Made by a program: the position numbers and the translations under genes | The notes under the pieces: model-generated | What the model saw: only the letters and a program-made list of their open reading frames with translations | The model's database searches: none | Told to the model about the DNA's origin: nothing | In this document: piece by piece, positions 8,446-18,066 of the stretch | Layout of the letters: each line of letters starts with the position of its first letter | Numbering within the stretch: position 1 is the first letter of the stretch | Origin: Pseudoalteromonas fuliginea | Lineage (GTDB): Bacteria > Pseudomonadota > Gammaproteobacteria > Enterobacterales > Alteromonadaceae | Length of the DNA stretch: 64,000 nucleotides | Assembly: GCF_000690055.1 (NCBI RefSeq) | Contig: NZ_JJNZ01000019.1 | Coordinates: 1-64,000 of the forward strand | Reading direction: 5' to 3'

Positions 8446-8487
8446 TAATAAAACATGTGTAAATACTCATTTTCACATGTTTTATTA
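8446..8487 (+). terminator. Inverted repeat / probable terminator after ydbT-like gene
   Basis: TAATAAAACATGTG (8446-8459) and CACATGTTTTATTA (8474-8487) form a perfect 14-bp stem with a 14-nt loop, beginning 8 bp after the stop codon. The T-rich 3' arm can serve as the U-tract. Confidence 0.6.
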
Positions 8488-8560
8488 CACTTTCTTACTG
8501 CCCATGAAAGACATTTAATAATACTCTAGATGGTATTAAGGAATTCTTTTAGGGACGCTC

Positions 8561-11377
8561 ATGAAAAAAACACTTATCGCATCGGCTTTATTACTAGCAG
8601 CACCGAGCTTTGCAGCCGATTGGCAAACTATTCATACCGAACATTTTAATGTTCACTACAGTGTTGAGCATGCTGATTTTGCTAAATCAACTGCAGCAGA
8701 GCTTGAAATAGTACGCATCAAAGTGCTTGAGCAGCAAAACCGAGCACTTGATAAAACAGTTGATGTAGTGGTGTTTGATCCCCTAAATGCGGCAAATGGC
8801 TTTGCGCTACCTACCTCAAATAATCCTGTAATGGCGCTTTTTACAACCCCACCACAATCCGACACCGTTATATCAAACAGCGCTGGCTGGCAGCAGTTAC
8901 TTGTACTGCATGAATATATTCACTTAGTACACTTAGCACAGCCAACACGCAATGACTGGCAGCAAAAAGTACGTGGCATATGGGATTTATACGACTTAAC
9001 CTACAGTGATACACCGCGCTGGGTAGCCGAAGGTTATGCCACATTGATTGAGTCTAAAATGACGGGCCGTGGGCGTTTATTTGATAACTACTCAGAGTCA
9101 ATACTGCGAGAATTTGCTCAGCAAGGTGCTTTGCCAACCTATGGGCAATTAAATGGCGAGCAGGGCTTTATGGGCGGCTCAATGGCGTATTTAATGGGGA
9201 GCCGCTTTTTAAATTGGCTAGAGCAAAACTATTCAGAGCAAACACTCGATAGTGTTTGGACGCGAATGCAAGGCGTAAAAACGCGGGATTTTGATGAGGC
9301 ATTTGGCGGTGTGTTTGGGCAAAGTGCAGCCAAGCTATATCGTCGATTTATAGCTGAATATACCTATAAAGCAATGCAAATAGAGCAAGGGGAGGTGTTA
9401 CTTAATAGTGAACTTTGGCTTGAGCTAAATTTATATGCAAGTAACCCCGCACTTTCAAAAGATGGTAGTAAAATTGCGATTGTTGAGCGAGACAAAGAGA
9501 GTAATACCAAGCTTATAATTTATAGCACGGATGACAACATTAAAGCGCAAGAAGAGTTTACTAAAGCGCAAAAAGAGCTACTCGAAAACGATGCACAAGA
9601 CATCCCCGATACAGCGCCAAGTGTGTTTAAGCGCGAACAAAAACAAGTGCTTAATCAAATTAATCGAGCCGGTATTGCAAACCCTCAATGGGTAAATAGC
9701 ACAACGTTATATTTTAATGCGTACAGCAATGAAGAGTCGGGTATTTATAACAAAGTGTCTGACATATTTAGCTATAACACTGACACTGGAAATATTACAC
9801 AACTTACCGAACTTGCTGGTATACGTCGTTTTAAAGTAACCAGTAACGGCGAAACCTTGTATGGCGAGCAAATAAGAGATGGCTACTCTGAATTAGTAAA
9901 GGTTGAACTCAATACGCAAACCATCACACCATTATTTACAAAAAGCCTTGAGACAACTTACGATTACCCAATACTCAGTCCTGATGAAACTAAATTAGCT
10001 TATTTATCAACGTCATTAAATGAAAACTGGCAGTTGTATATACAAGATGTGAGCGGCGAACAACAGCAACTAGTACCTATGCCAAACGGGTATCAATATT
10101 TAAGCCAGCCGAGCTTTAGTTTTAATGGCGAGTCACTTTACTTTGTTGCAGGCTTAAATAGCGCCACCGATATTTACAATTATCATATTAAAAGTAAAAC
10201 ACTCACCAAGTTAACCCAAGGACAAGAGGCCGTTGCTCACCCAATTGAAATGGCTGATGGCTCGTTACTCTATTTTTCGATAACCGCAGATGGGCCAAAT
10301 GTAAAAACACTGCCAAAAGCTATAAAAAGCACTGTAGTTACTGAATTTTCGGCTAACAAAAAAGCACCGCTGCTAATTGTAAACGAACATACGCTTCCAA
10401 AAGCTAAAATATATACGCACCAAACAACGCAGCAGACAAATTACAACGTACTCGATCAGCACGCTACTTTTGCACTAGGAACACAGTATTATTCGGCTTC
10501 TACCAGTTTGTTAGATTTAAGCATTAAAAGTAGCGACTTATTAAAGCAGCTCGACTTGCAAGCGGGATATAGCACTGATTTACACGATGGAGCACTGCAC
10601 GGTGGTTATGTGCAGGCAAAATATAATGCGCTTGATGTAAAACTGAAACTTGCACTGTTTGACTATGATTTAAATACATCGCGCCAGTACCAAGCAAGTT
10701 TAAATACCGACATAGATGCCCGTGGTGGTTTTGCTGCAGTAAGTTACCCAGTTAAATTTGGGCAGCTAAGTTTAACGCCAGAGATTGCCTACAATTACAC
10801 TGATTATAAGATAAGCCATAAAAGTTGGACGCGTTTAGGCGTTGCTCAAAATTGGCAATATGATCGTCAAGATTTTGCGATAGGCCAAAGTGTTTATGCG
10901 AGTTGGTACGATGGCAGTAGTAAAAGTAGCAATTGGCAAGGCTACGATTTAGCCGCCAAAATTTTTGGTAAGGCGTTTGGTATTCCTCTTTATGCAAACT
11001 TTGATCAAAAACAGCGTGATGACAATAGCCTTGCATTAGGTGGTTTTAGCTCAAATCTTATTAATCAGCAACAAAGTAGTGAACATGTACTTTCATCTGA
11101 TCTGCCCTTTTACAGCGCAACTGCAAAGCGCTATCAAGGCTACGGTGGCGGCTTTAGCCTTAAAGAAGGCATGCCGTGGCTTTATTATAAGCAACATCAA
11201 CTCGACGACACCGTATACGCACAAAGCTACGGCTTAAAATACCAAGGTGATTTTAGCTTTGGGATGGGGCCTGCGGGCGTAAATGATTTAACCTTTAATA
11301 TGGGGCTGTCGCGAGTAGAAGGCGTCAGTTTTGAAGATGAAATGCGTGCTTGGCTGAGCTTCTATTATTCGTTATAA
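8561..11377 (+). CDS. Large exported HExxH peptidase with TolB-like propeller
   Basis: The protein is 938 residues with a signal peptide (cleavage near SFA-ADWQ). Residues 117-121 read HEYIH, a zinc-binding HExxH, and E157 in WVAEGYA is a plausible third ligand, as in gluzincins (peptidase MA-like). The middle (about 285-600) contains repeated beta-propeller-like blades such as SPDETKLAYLSTSLNENWQL and FSFNGESLYFVAGL, like TolB/WD40. The C-terminal 300 residues have alternating aromatic strands (LDLQAGYSTDL, WQYDRQDFAIGQSVYASWYD), consistent with an outer-membrane barrel. The start has AGGGACGCTC before ATG. Proteolytic activity is inferred from the motif. Confidence 0.75.
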   Translation: MKKTLIASALLLAAPSFAADWQTIHTEHFNVHYSVEHADFAKSTAAELEIVRIKVLEQQNRALDKTVDVVVFDPLNAANGFALPTSNNPVMALFTTPPQSDTVISNSAGWQQLLVLHEYIHLVHLAQPTRNDWQQKVRGIWDLYDLTYSDTPRWVAEGYATLIESKMTGRGRLFDNYSESILREFAQQGALPTYGQLNGEQGFMGGSMAYLMGSRFLNWLEQNYSEQTLDSVWTRMQGVKTRDFDEAFGGVFGQSAAKLYRRFIAEYTYKAMQIEQGEVLLNSELWLELNLYASNPALSKDGSKIAIVERDKESNTKLIIYSTDDNIKAQEEFTKAQKELLENDAQDIPDTAPSVFKREQKQVLNQINRAGIANPQWVNSTTLYFNAYSNEESGIYNKVSDIFSYNTDTGNITQLTELAGIRRFKVTSNGETLYGEQIRDGYSELVKVELNTQTITPLFTKSLETTYDYPILSPDETKLAYLSTSLNENWQLYIQDVSGEQQQLVPMPNGYQYLSQPSFSFNGESLYFVAGLNSATDIYNYHIKSKTLTKLTQGQEAVAHPIEMADGSLLYFSITADGPNVKTLPKAIKSTVVTEFSANKKAPLLIVNEHTLPKAKIYTHQTTQQTNYNVLDQHATFALGTQYYSASTSLLDLSIKSSDLLKQLDLQAGYSTDLHDGALHGGYVQAKYNALDVKLKLALFDYDLNTSRQYQASLNTDIDARGGFAAVSYPVKFGQLSLTPEIAYNYTDYKISHKSWTRLGVAQNWQYDRQDFAIGQSVYASWYDGSSKSSNWQGYDLAAKIFGKAFGIPLYANFDQKQRDDNSLALGGFSSNLINQQQSSEHVLSSDLPFYSATAKRYQGYGGGFSLKEGMPWLYYKQHQLDDTVYAQSYGLKYQGDFSFGMGPAGVNDLTFNMGLSRVEGVSFEDEMRAWLSFYYSL

Positions 11378-11388
11378 ATATTAATCGG

Positions 11389-11425
11389 CTAAGTTACTTT
11401 TCCATCTGCAAGGATAGTAACTTAG
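11389..11425. terminator. Stem-loop between convergent genes
   Basis: CTAAGTTACT (11389-11398) and AGTAACTTAG (11416-11425) form a 10-bp perfect stem that spans the stop codon of the minus-strand TPR lipoprotein gene and begins 12 bp after the stop of the plus-strand peptidase. The T-tract is poor, so termination is only likely. Confidence 0.4.
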
Positions 11426-12539
11426 CTTGATATATATCGAGCTTTTGGTTATCACGCTCTAGTTTAATTGCTTTTTCAAGTAAGGTTTGTGTTTGTTTGG
11501 TATTGCCTTGTCGATAGCGAACTTTTGCGAGTTCCAAGTATAACTCAGCAATGTAAGGCGCTTTAGTAATGGCTTGCTCAAGGTTTGCTTTAGCTTGATG
11601 AACGTGGCCAGCTTGTAAGTTGTTTTTAGCGATCACTAATAATTCGTATGGGTCTTTTTCTTTATTAACTAATTGTGAGGTGAGCTCTTTAACAAGCTCT
11701 TTGTCGCCTAACTCTTCAGCTAAAAGCTTATAGTTGCTGATTAAATTAATGCTTATCTCGTTATTGCTAAGTGCTGTTTGGTAGATGTTTTTAGCGCTTT
11801 GTAAATCACCAACTCGGCGATGTAAAATACCAGCTATGTTAAATAGTTCTGCATCATTTGGTGTAAATTTATTCGCTTGTAAAATAAGAGAGTAAGCCGT
11901 ATTAAATTGTTTTTTGACAAGTGCGTTTGCCGCTAAGTTACTATAAAACTTAGCTAGCAAATCGTTATAAGTTGCACTACCAGAATAGATACTACCTTGA
12001 GTCGGGAAATAGTCTATCAGTGTTCCTGCTCTAATAAATTCGATATAATTATCTTCTTTCTTTACTTTGGGAGCATATACCTTTGTCCTAAAGTGATTAG
12101 CCACATAGACTATGTTGCTTTCTTTGGCATACACCGGTTCGCTGGTCACTTCCTGGAAACTTGTATCGAGACTTAAGGTTTGTGCGTAGCTTTGTGTTAG
12201 TACCGCTAGACTAATGCAATTACCTTGCGATAATTTAAGGGCTTGCTTTGAAGTAAGTGTATCGCCATGGTACTTGAAGTTTTCTAACCGACCTTCTAGA
12301 TAATTAAAAATAACTTGATCAGCTCGGGTATCTGCTAGATTTTCATTTGCATAGGTTAAGAATTTTTGCTTTTCTGCTTGAGGCAATTCAAAAATGCTTT
12401 GCTCGGTTGGAGTGTCCAAGCGCTCAAAAAGCGAATGATTTATAAGACTGGATAACTGTACTTTTTGAGCCGCAGTAATTGCGGGTGTATTTTTACATGC
12501 AGTTAAAAAAAGACAAAATATTAATATTATAAACTTCAT
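11394..12539 (-). CDS. Lipoprotein with transglutaminase-like and TPR domains
   Basis: The protein is 381 residues from [15 protein letters not shown], a lipoprotein signal with lipobox LTAC (lipidated Cys15). Residues about 95-180 resemble a transglutaminase/cysteine-protease core, with Cys108 in [11 protein letters not shown], His149 in YVANHF and Asp175 in LIDYF as a possible triad. Residues about 200-375 are TPR repeats ([40 protein letters not shown]). A TTG 12 bases upstream extends the frame, but it overlaps GAGGTGG, which is the RBS of the ATG chosen here. That RBS lies in the 3' arm of a perfect hairpin. The gene follows a PepSY gene, so an iron-linked envelope role is possible. Confidence 0.75.
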   Translation of the reverse strand: MKFIILIFCLFLTACKNTPAITAAQKVQLSSLINHSLFERLDTPTEQSIFELPQAEKQKFLTYANENLADTRADQVIFNYLEGRLENFKYHGDTLTSKQALKLSQGNCISLAVLTQSYAQTLSLDTSFQEVTSEPVYAKESNIVYVANHFRTKVYAPKVKKEDNYIEFIRAGTLIDYFPTQGSIYSGSATYNDLLAKFYSNLAANALVKKQFNTAYSLILQANKFTPNDAELFNIAGILHRRVGDLQSAKNIYQTALSNNEISINLISNYKLLAEELGDKELVKELTSQLVNKEKDPYELLVIAKNNLQAGHVHQAKANLEQAITKAPYIAELYLELAKVRYRQGNTKQTQTLLEKAIKLERDNQKLDIYQAKLLSLQMEK

Positions 12540-12542
12540 AAG

Positions 12543-12579
12543 CCACCTCAATGTGAACTTTGACTTTACATTGAGGTGG
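12543..12579 (-). promoter_or_regulatory. RBS-sequestering intercistronic hairpin
   Basis: CCACCTCAATGT (12543-12554) and ACATTGAGGTGG (12568-12579) are perfect 12-bp complements with a 13-nt loop, between the PepSY stop (12588) and the lipoprotein ATG (12539). On the minus-strand mRNA the 3' arm contains GAGGTGG, the Shine-Dalgarno sequence of the lipoprotein gene, so the stem hides it. No U-tract follows on that strand, so a translational switch or mRNA processing/stability element is more likely than a terminator. Confidence 0.6.
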
Positions 12580-12587
12580 TTTTCAAA

Positions 12588-13721
12588 TCAAGCGTTAACT
12601 ATGCCTCGCTTATTTGAGCGATTTACCTGTGACTGTTTTTTACGTTTTCGGCGGGTAAACCATAAGTAAAAGCCGGTTCCGGCTAGCCATACTGGACTTA
12701 AGCCAATTACACACCACAGTATTTTACTAGTAAGACCTGCAAAATAACCAAAGTGAAGTTTTCTGAAGCTATCAATTACTTGCCAGCCAATACCAACTTC
12801 GCGAATATCCCAGTTGACCATGTGGTCACCAGTCAATTTATTGTAGGTAACAGTATTGGCGTATTCACTGGCAAGCGGGTTGGCAGTTTTAACTTCTCCA
12901 AATACGGTAATATTTTCATCCGGTTCTAATGGCATAACCAAAAAAGTGCTATTAAAAGTAGTTATTTGTTGTTTGCTATTATCTAAAATATCTTGAAACG
13001 AGATATCTGCACTATGTAGCTTTTTGGTTAGCACAAAATGTTCTTCTTCTGCGTGCTCTATTACTTCGTGATACCAAACAGCCCAGTTAAAGTAGCCACC
13101 TGTAATCGCTAAAATAATAATGATAGGGGAGCCAATAACACCGGTCATTTTATGGATATCGCTAAGGACTATTTGTAGTGTCGCACGCCAGCGTACACTA
13201 AACAGACGTTGCCAAAACTTGCGATAAATAATGAGGCCTGTAATGCCTAAGATTAATAAAAACAAAGCAAAAAAGAAGCCTAAAACAGTACCTGTTTGGC
13301 CAGGTAAACTTTTTAAGTCATTTAGTAAAAATGTGTAATGTAGTTCTAAAAACCAATCAGTAAAGTAATGGCTAGTGCCTACTGGCTCCGATAAAATATC
13401 ACCTGTGTACTGGTTTAAATGAAACTTATACCATTGCTCTGTACCGCGTTTAACTAAGTAAACCCGATCAGCAGTATCATTGTTAAAAATCTCCCAGCTA
13501 CCCACTAGATACTCAGGGTAAGCATGTTCTGCTTTAGCGATTAATTTATCGATTGTTATACGCTCTGGCAACGCTTTTACAACAAAGTGACTATCAGGCA
13601 TAAGTAAGCCATCTATTTCACTTTTAAAAACTAATACACTGCCTGTAATACTAATGACAATGAGTGGAATGATTGCAATAAGGGCAATCCAGCTGTGGAT
13701 CTTAAAAAGTATTTTTCTCAT
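12588..13721 (-). CDS. PepSY-domain inner-membrane protein
   Basis: The protein is 377 residues of the PepSY_TM family. It has an N-terminal helix (KIHSWIALIAIIPLIVISIT), a periplasmic PepSY region (ERITIDKLIAKAEHAYPEYL, about 53-75), paired helices around GFFFALFLLILGITGLIIYR and SPIIIILAITGGYFNWAVW, and a C-terminal helix followed by a basic tail. The conserved HSWIA, ELHYTFLL and DIHKMTGV histidines fit heme- or quinone-linked ferric-reductase-like membrane proteins. A Fur-like box lies just upstream. It is the first gene of a pair with the lipoprotein gene. Confidence 0.85.
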   Translation of the reverse strand: MRKILFKIHSWIALIAIIPLIVISITGSVLVFKSEIDGLLMPDSHFVVKALPERITIDKLIAKAEHAYPEYLVGSWEIFNNDTADRVYLVKRGTEQWYKFHLNQYTGDILSEPVGTSHYFTDWFLELHYTFLLNDLKSLPGQTGTVLGFFFALFLLILGITGLIIYRKFWQRLFSVRWRATLQIVLSDIHKMTGVIGSPIIIILAITGGYFNWAVWYHEVIEHAEEEHFVLTKKLHSADISFQDILDNSKQQITTFNSTFLVMPLEPDENITVFGEVKTANPLASEYANTVTYNKLTGDHMVNWDIREVGIGWQVIDSFRKLHFGYFAGLTSKILWCVIGLSPVWLAGTGFYLWFTRRKRKKQSQVNRSNKRGIVNA

Positions 13722-13758
13722 GGATGGTTTTATATGCAGTAGCTAATGACCTGCGCAT

Positions 13759-13777
13759 GATAACAACTATCATTTTT
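13759..13777. promoter_or_regulatory. Candidate Fur box of the second PepSY gene
   Basis: GATAACAACTATCATTTTT sits inside the palindrome ATGATA-acaac-TATCAT and matches about 12 of 19 positions of the Fur consensus. It is 38 bp upstream of the PepSY start codon. Confidence 0.5.
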
Positions 13778-13959
13778 ATTTGTAAGTTGCAGTAATGAAT
13801 TTCAATAAAACAAACAAACTGTGAACTTAATTCTACGGTTTTTGTATACTCAGCTTGCCAGTACCTAAAATAAGTTTTTGCTATTTAGTTGAGTTAAATT
13901 TACGCGGCTCTACAATGCCGCGCTCATAGTAAAAGCCTTTTAAAACATATGTTTAATAA

Positions 13960-14625
13960 ATGTTTTTATTTCCATTTCTAGTTAACATTTATGTAACGAG
14001 TGAGGTTGCTTTGGCGCATTATTTGCCTATATTGTCTTCTTTTATTTTGGTTTTTAGTTTTTTACCGCTACTAAACAAAATTCGAAAAAATCGTAGTGTC
14101 TCAGGTTTATCACTATTGATGATGACGTTTGGGTTAGCGCAAAGCCTTTATTTTATAACCTACAATATTTACTTTGAGCGCTATTATATTGCATTACCAT
14201 TTATTGTAACCGGTGCGTTAAGCGGGCTTATTTTGTATTTTTTTGCACGTTTCAACGCAGCTAAACGAGAGCGCGTACAGCTGGTTACTATGTTAGGTTT
14301 TTCGTTACTGCCCTTTTCACTGCTTTTGAATTCAAACCTCGATACTGCAACGGTATTAAGCGCTTTAACGTATGTTGGCCTTGTGATGAGTTCGGTACGT
14401 GTTATGCCGCAAACTTATAAAACATTGCGTACGGGTAATGTAAGTAATTTAAGCGCGCGCTACTTTAGCTTGCAGTTTATTGCTGGTATTTGCGGCTTAG
14501 TTGTTGAGCTTTCAAATGCAGCCACAAGTACTGCGCACTTACTTATGTTTATTATGTTGTTGCTTACAAATGCTGTGCAATTTGGCTGTATGCAATATTA
14601 TAGAGTGCGACCTGTAATGGCTTAA
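13960..14625 (+). CDS. PQ-loop / SWEET-like membrane protein
   Basis: This is a roughly 221-residue protein with about seven hydrophobic helices arranged as two PQ-loop/SWEET-type repeats. The first is near LPLLNKIRKNRSVSGLSLLM, the second near RVMPQTYKTLRTGNVSNLSA. The proline-glutamine pair in MPQTYK is the family signature. SWEET and PQ-loop proteins move sugars or small solutes, but the substrate here cannot be predicted. The first ATG has no good RBS. A TTG at 14011, preceded by GAGTGAGG, is an alternative start that would remove 17 residues. Confidence 0.7.
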   Translation: MFLFPFLVNIYVTSEVALAHYLPILSSFILVFSFLPLLNKIRKNRSVSGLSLLMMTFGLAQSLYFITYNIYFERYYIALPFIVTGALSGLILYFFARFNAAKRERVQLVTMLGFSLLPFSLLLNSNLDTATVLSALTYVGLVMSSVRVMPQTYKTLRTGNVSNLSARYFSLQFIAGICGLVVELSNAATSTAHLLMFIMLLLTNAVQFGCMQYYRVRPVMA

Positions 14626-14697
14626 AGCTAAAATAAAAGTGCTAATTGAGTTTAGGTGTGGCAGTTTTAAGCTATTAATCATTACAAAGTTTAAACA

Positions 14698-15486
14698 ATG
14701 CAATTAACTATTCATCAAATTGATGCGTTTACGAATGAGTTATTTAAAGGTAACTATGCGGCAGTGATCTCATTGAAATCGTGGTTAAGTGACGATTTAA
14801 TGCTAAAAATTGGCGCAGAAAATAACGTATCTGAAACGGCTTTTACCTGCCAGCAAGACGATGGCAGTTTTGTTATTCGCTGGTTTTCGCCGTTAATGGA
14901 AATCGACTTTTGCGGTCATGCCACACTTGCGGCTGCCTATGTTTTATGTGAAGAGCATAATATATCGCAAATTCGCTTTATTGCTGATGCGGTGGGCGAG
15001 CTGATCGTTAATAAAAACGCTGATGGCAGCTTTGCAATGACCTTTCCGAAACAAGCACCGGTTGAAGTGCAAAATGTACCGCAGCAATTGCTTGATGGCT
15101 TGTCTATACAACCGAGTAAAGTGCTTAAAAACCGCCAAGCTTACTTTGCTATTTATGAAAATGCCGATCAAATACTTGAATTAAAAACTAGCTCAGAGCT
15201 TTTAAAAACGCTTTATCCACTTGATGTAGTGGCCACTGCTCCGAGTGCTGAATATGATTTTATATCTCGTTATTTTTGGCCTGCAAGCGGTGGCGACGAA
15301 GATTATGTGACAGGTTCTATTCATACTGGCTTGGCACCTTACTGGGCGCTGCAATTAGGTAAAACTACGTTAAGCGCTTATCAGGCTTCAAGCAGAGGCG
15401 GGCAGCTAACTTGCGAAGTGGGTGATACAACCGTCACCTTAACCGGGCATGCTGTAAGGTATTTAAAAGGCACTATTTATATTTAA
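14698..15486 (+). CDS. PhzF-family isomerase-like protein
   Basis: The protein is 262 residues of the PhzF/diaminopimelate-epimerase-fold superfamily. Markers are an N-terminal IHQIDAFTNELFKGNYAAV, the NNVSETAFT segment whose Glu is the catalytic acid/base in PhzF, MEIDFCGHATLAAAYVL, and a second GHATLA-like stretch near TLTGHAVRYLKG. No phenazine genes are present, so this is one of the widespread orphan PhzF proteins. The substrate is unknown. Confidence 0.9.
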   Translation: MQLTIHQIDAFTNELFKGNYAAVISLKSWLSDDLMLKIGAENNVSETAFTCQQDDGSFVIRWFSPLMEIDFCGHATLAAAYVLCEEHNISQIRFIADAVGELIVNKNADGSFAMTFPKQAPVEVQNVPQQLLDGLSIQPSKVLKNRQAYFAIYENADQILELKTSSELLKTLYPLDVVATAPSAEYDFISRYFWPASGGDEDYVTGSIHTGLAPYWALQLGKTTLSAYQASSRGGQLTCEVGDTTVTLTGHAVRYLKGTIYI

Positions 15487-15509
15487 TCTTTATTGTTCTT
15501 GTTATAAAA

Positions 15510-15532
15510 AAGGCCACGTTTAACGTGGCCTT
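15510..15532. terminator. Bidirectional terminator
   Basis: The palindrome AAGGCCACGTT / AACGTGGCCTT separates the plus-strand PhzF-like gene from the convergent metalloprotease gene. It is flanked by A-rich and T-rich sequence on both sides. Confidence 0.8.
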
Positions 15533-15558
15533 GGTTTTACTCAATTGTTAGAGCTGCT

Positions 15559-18066
15559 TTACGCTTCTAGCGCTTTTGCAATTAAGCGATCAATATATTT
15601 TTTATGCGCTTTAGTCGCAGTATCTGATCCCCATGCAACACTGGTATCGGCTATTTGAGTTAGCTGATATAACGCAGCGGTTTTAGCTAGGTTATCAAAT
15701 TTACTTGCTTTACCAAGGCCTGCAATCGCGATTAGCTGGTTAACATACTCAATTTGTAAGTTGTGGCTAATAGAGTTGGCGTCTTTGCTTTTCACAAAAA
15801 TGCTGGCAGTTAAATCTTGCATAAACTGAGTTAGACTATATTCATTACCGTATAGAGCGGTGTCAGAAATACGCAGTAACACAGCAGGGTGTAATAGCTG
15901 CGCAAGTACAGACTTTTGCATGCCTAAAATCATTTTGTGTGCTTTAGGGTCTTCATTTTTACCAAAGTGATTAAAGCCACGACGTTGCAGCTGTAAGTAG
16001 CTATAAAGAGGTTGCATGTTTTGTAGTACATCTGGTGCAAATACAAACTTTGCGAGTATATCCATCGCTTGTGTTTGACGCTCAAGCGATACCGGTGTAA
16101 ATGGTTTATCTGCGTTTGCATCACCCACTACAGCGCGCTCAACGTACACACCACCAATCTGGCGAGAAACAACACCTGCTTGAGCTCGGTATTGACCAAA
16201 TAAGCTATTAGCAGAGGTAACAAGCTGTTGGTAAGACTCACCTTTAACCGTTGCTTTATCTTTTAGTTCAGTAAATAGTTTATTGATAAGTGCCATACGA
16301 TCTGCGCCATAGGCTGCAGGGTTTGACGACAAATCACCAATCATTACACGTGGATCGATATGGCGACCTGGTGCGCGCATGTCGTCGGCATCGTTACCAA
16401 AGGCAAGGGCATGTTCACTTGAACGAGCAAGTATTTTTTCAAGTCGAGCTTGCTCAGCAGCTTCATCTGCAAGCGCTACGCTGTAGCCGTAGTTAATTGC
16501 CCAATCATCATAAGGACCTGGTTTTGTTTGAAAAATATCACCTTGCTGCACACCAATTGGGGCAATGTTAGCCGGTGCATAATCCATAACAGAACCGGTT
16601 ACTATGCCTTGGGTTTTGTTTTTGTCGTGTACTTCTTTTTCATCCCACAAAATAGATGATTTCATATTGTGGTTAAGACCTAAAGTATGGCCTACTTCGT
16701 GAAGTACCAGTTGCGTTAAACCTTGGCGAAGCATTTCTTTATCTTCAATTTTGTCGCCGCTAGCAAGGCCTTTGGCAAGCATTAGATTTTGTTGAATCTC
16801 ATGCCCAAGAGAGCAATTTAGCTCGCCGGTATCTGTTGCTTCACCGTGGCTCATTGTTCCTTGGGTGAAAAGTGTGTCGTAAATCCAGCGGTTTTTCATA
16901 AATACAAACTCAAGCATAATGTCTGAGCCCAGTATTTCGCCTGTTAATGGGTTAGCAAGTGCTGGTCCGTATCCGCCAAATGGAGGCTTAGGTGACGAAG
17001 TCCAACGTAGTACGTTGTAATTAATATCGCCCGCATCCCAATCCGCATCGTCTGGTTGTACTTTTACTTCCAGCGCATTTTTAAAACCGGCTTTTTCAAA
17101 AGAAGTATTCCATGTTAAAACTGCATCACGAATAGTATCGCGCCATTCAACTGGTGTCGTATTCTCTATCCACCAAGTAATTGGTTTTACTGGCTCTGAA
17201 AGTGTTGCACTAGGGTCTTTCTTTTGTAAGTCCCAGCGTTTTATAACATCTTGATAAGGTGCCCAATCGGTAGATGTCATTTGATCAAATTGGTTGGTAA
17301 AATAACCAATGCGAGCATCATCCATACGGGGTGCATAATTGTTGCTAGGAAGAGCAACAAACGAGTGCTGCACTTTTACCGATACACTGCGAGGATCGCT
17401 TACTGCATTAGAGCCACGTACAGTAGGGCTTGGGTTAGTAAATACGTAATCAACTACTACGTCTAAGTTATTAGGGTATGGACGCTGTTTAATAATGCGT
17501 GATTTTTTATCGTCTAGTTTACCTACTTTAAAGCGTTTTTTAGCGTTTTTATCTGCTGGATTTGGCGTAGGTGATACTTTATGAAGTGCTTCGCTTAAAA
17601 ATAACTTATTTACATTAAATGCTATTTTACCGTCTTCTTCTTTTTCTATTTTAATGCTCGCAAGTACCGCTTCACTAATATTGGCATCACTCGCTTTTGA
17701 AATCGCACTGCTTTCGTCAAATTTGTAGCGAGGTGTTTTGCTAATAATATCGATACGGTCAAAGTATTTTCTAAATTCAATTAACTTAGTTTCACGGTAT
17801 GCACCACGATAATGGCCTGCATCTGTAACGCCATCGACAGTGTGCGCAAAATACACAAACGGCGTATTGAGTTGGGATTCGTTAATCACCATAAGGTGCT
17901 TACCGGTTTTTTCGTCTTGATAAAGGCTAAATATACCGGTAAATTCGGTTTGTCCTTTGATCATTTCGCTAAGTGTTTTTGACTCTTTTTCGTCTTTTTT
18001 ATCGGCTGCAAATGCATGGCTGCCAAACGCTAAGCTAAGCGCAAGGGTGATGGACGTTAATTTCAT
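15559..18066 (-). CDS. Exported zinc-dependent metalloprotease (metzincin motif)
   Basis: The protein is 835 residues with a signal peptide (cleavage near AFA-ADKK). Residues 456-466 read HEVGHTLGLNH, the extended HExxHxxGxxH zinc site of metzincins, and SVMDYAPANI about 35 residues later fits the Met-turn. The flanks resemble the DUF5117/DUF5118 zinc-dependent metalloprotease family common in Bacteroidetes and marine gammaproteobacteria. A TonB-type or autotransporter tail is absent, so it is probably periplasmic or secreted. It stands alone, ended by the shared terminator with the PhzF-like gene. Confidence 0.9.
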   Translation of the reverse strand: MKLTSITLALSLAFGSHAFAADKKDEKESKTLSEMIKGQTEFTGIFSLYQDEKTGKHLMVINESQLNTPFVYFAHTVDGVTDAGHYRGAYRETKLIEFRKYFDRIDIISKTPRYKFDESSAISKASDANISEAVLASIKIEKEEDGKIAFNVNKLFLSEALHKVSPTPNPADKNAKKRFKVGKLDDKKSRIIKQRPYPNNLDVVVDYVFTNPSPTVRGSNAVSDPRSVSVKVQHSFVALPSNNYAPRMDDARIGYFTNQFDQMTSTDWAPYQDVIKRWDLQKKDPSATLSEPVKPITWWIENTTPVEWRDTIRDAVLTWNTSFEKAGFKNALEVKVQPDDADWDAGDINYNVLRWTSSPKPPFGGYGPALANPLTGEILGSDIMLEFVFMKNRWIYDTLFTQGTMSHGEATDTGELNCSLGHEIQQNLMLAKGLASGDKIEDKEMLRQGLTQLVLHEVGHTLGLNHNMKSSILWDEKEVHDKNKTQGIVTGSVMDYAPANIAPIGVQQGDIFQTKPGPYDDWAINYGYSVALADEAAEQARLEKILARSSEHALAFGNDADDMRAPGRHIDPRVMIGDLSSNPAAYGADRMALINKLFTELKDKATVKGESYQQLVTSANSLFGQYRAQAGVVSRQIGGVYVERAVVGDANADKPFTPVSLERQTQAMDILAKFVFAPDVLQNMQPLYSYLQLQRRGFNHFGKNEDPKAHKMILGMQKSVLAQLLHPAVLLRISDTALYGNEYSLTQFMQDLTASIFVKSKDANSISHNLQIEYVNQLIAIAGLGKASKFDNLAKTAALYQLTQIADTSVAWGSDTATKAHKKYIDRLIAKALEA

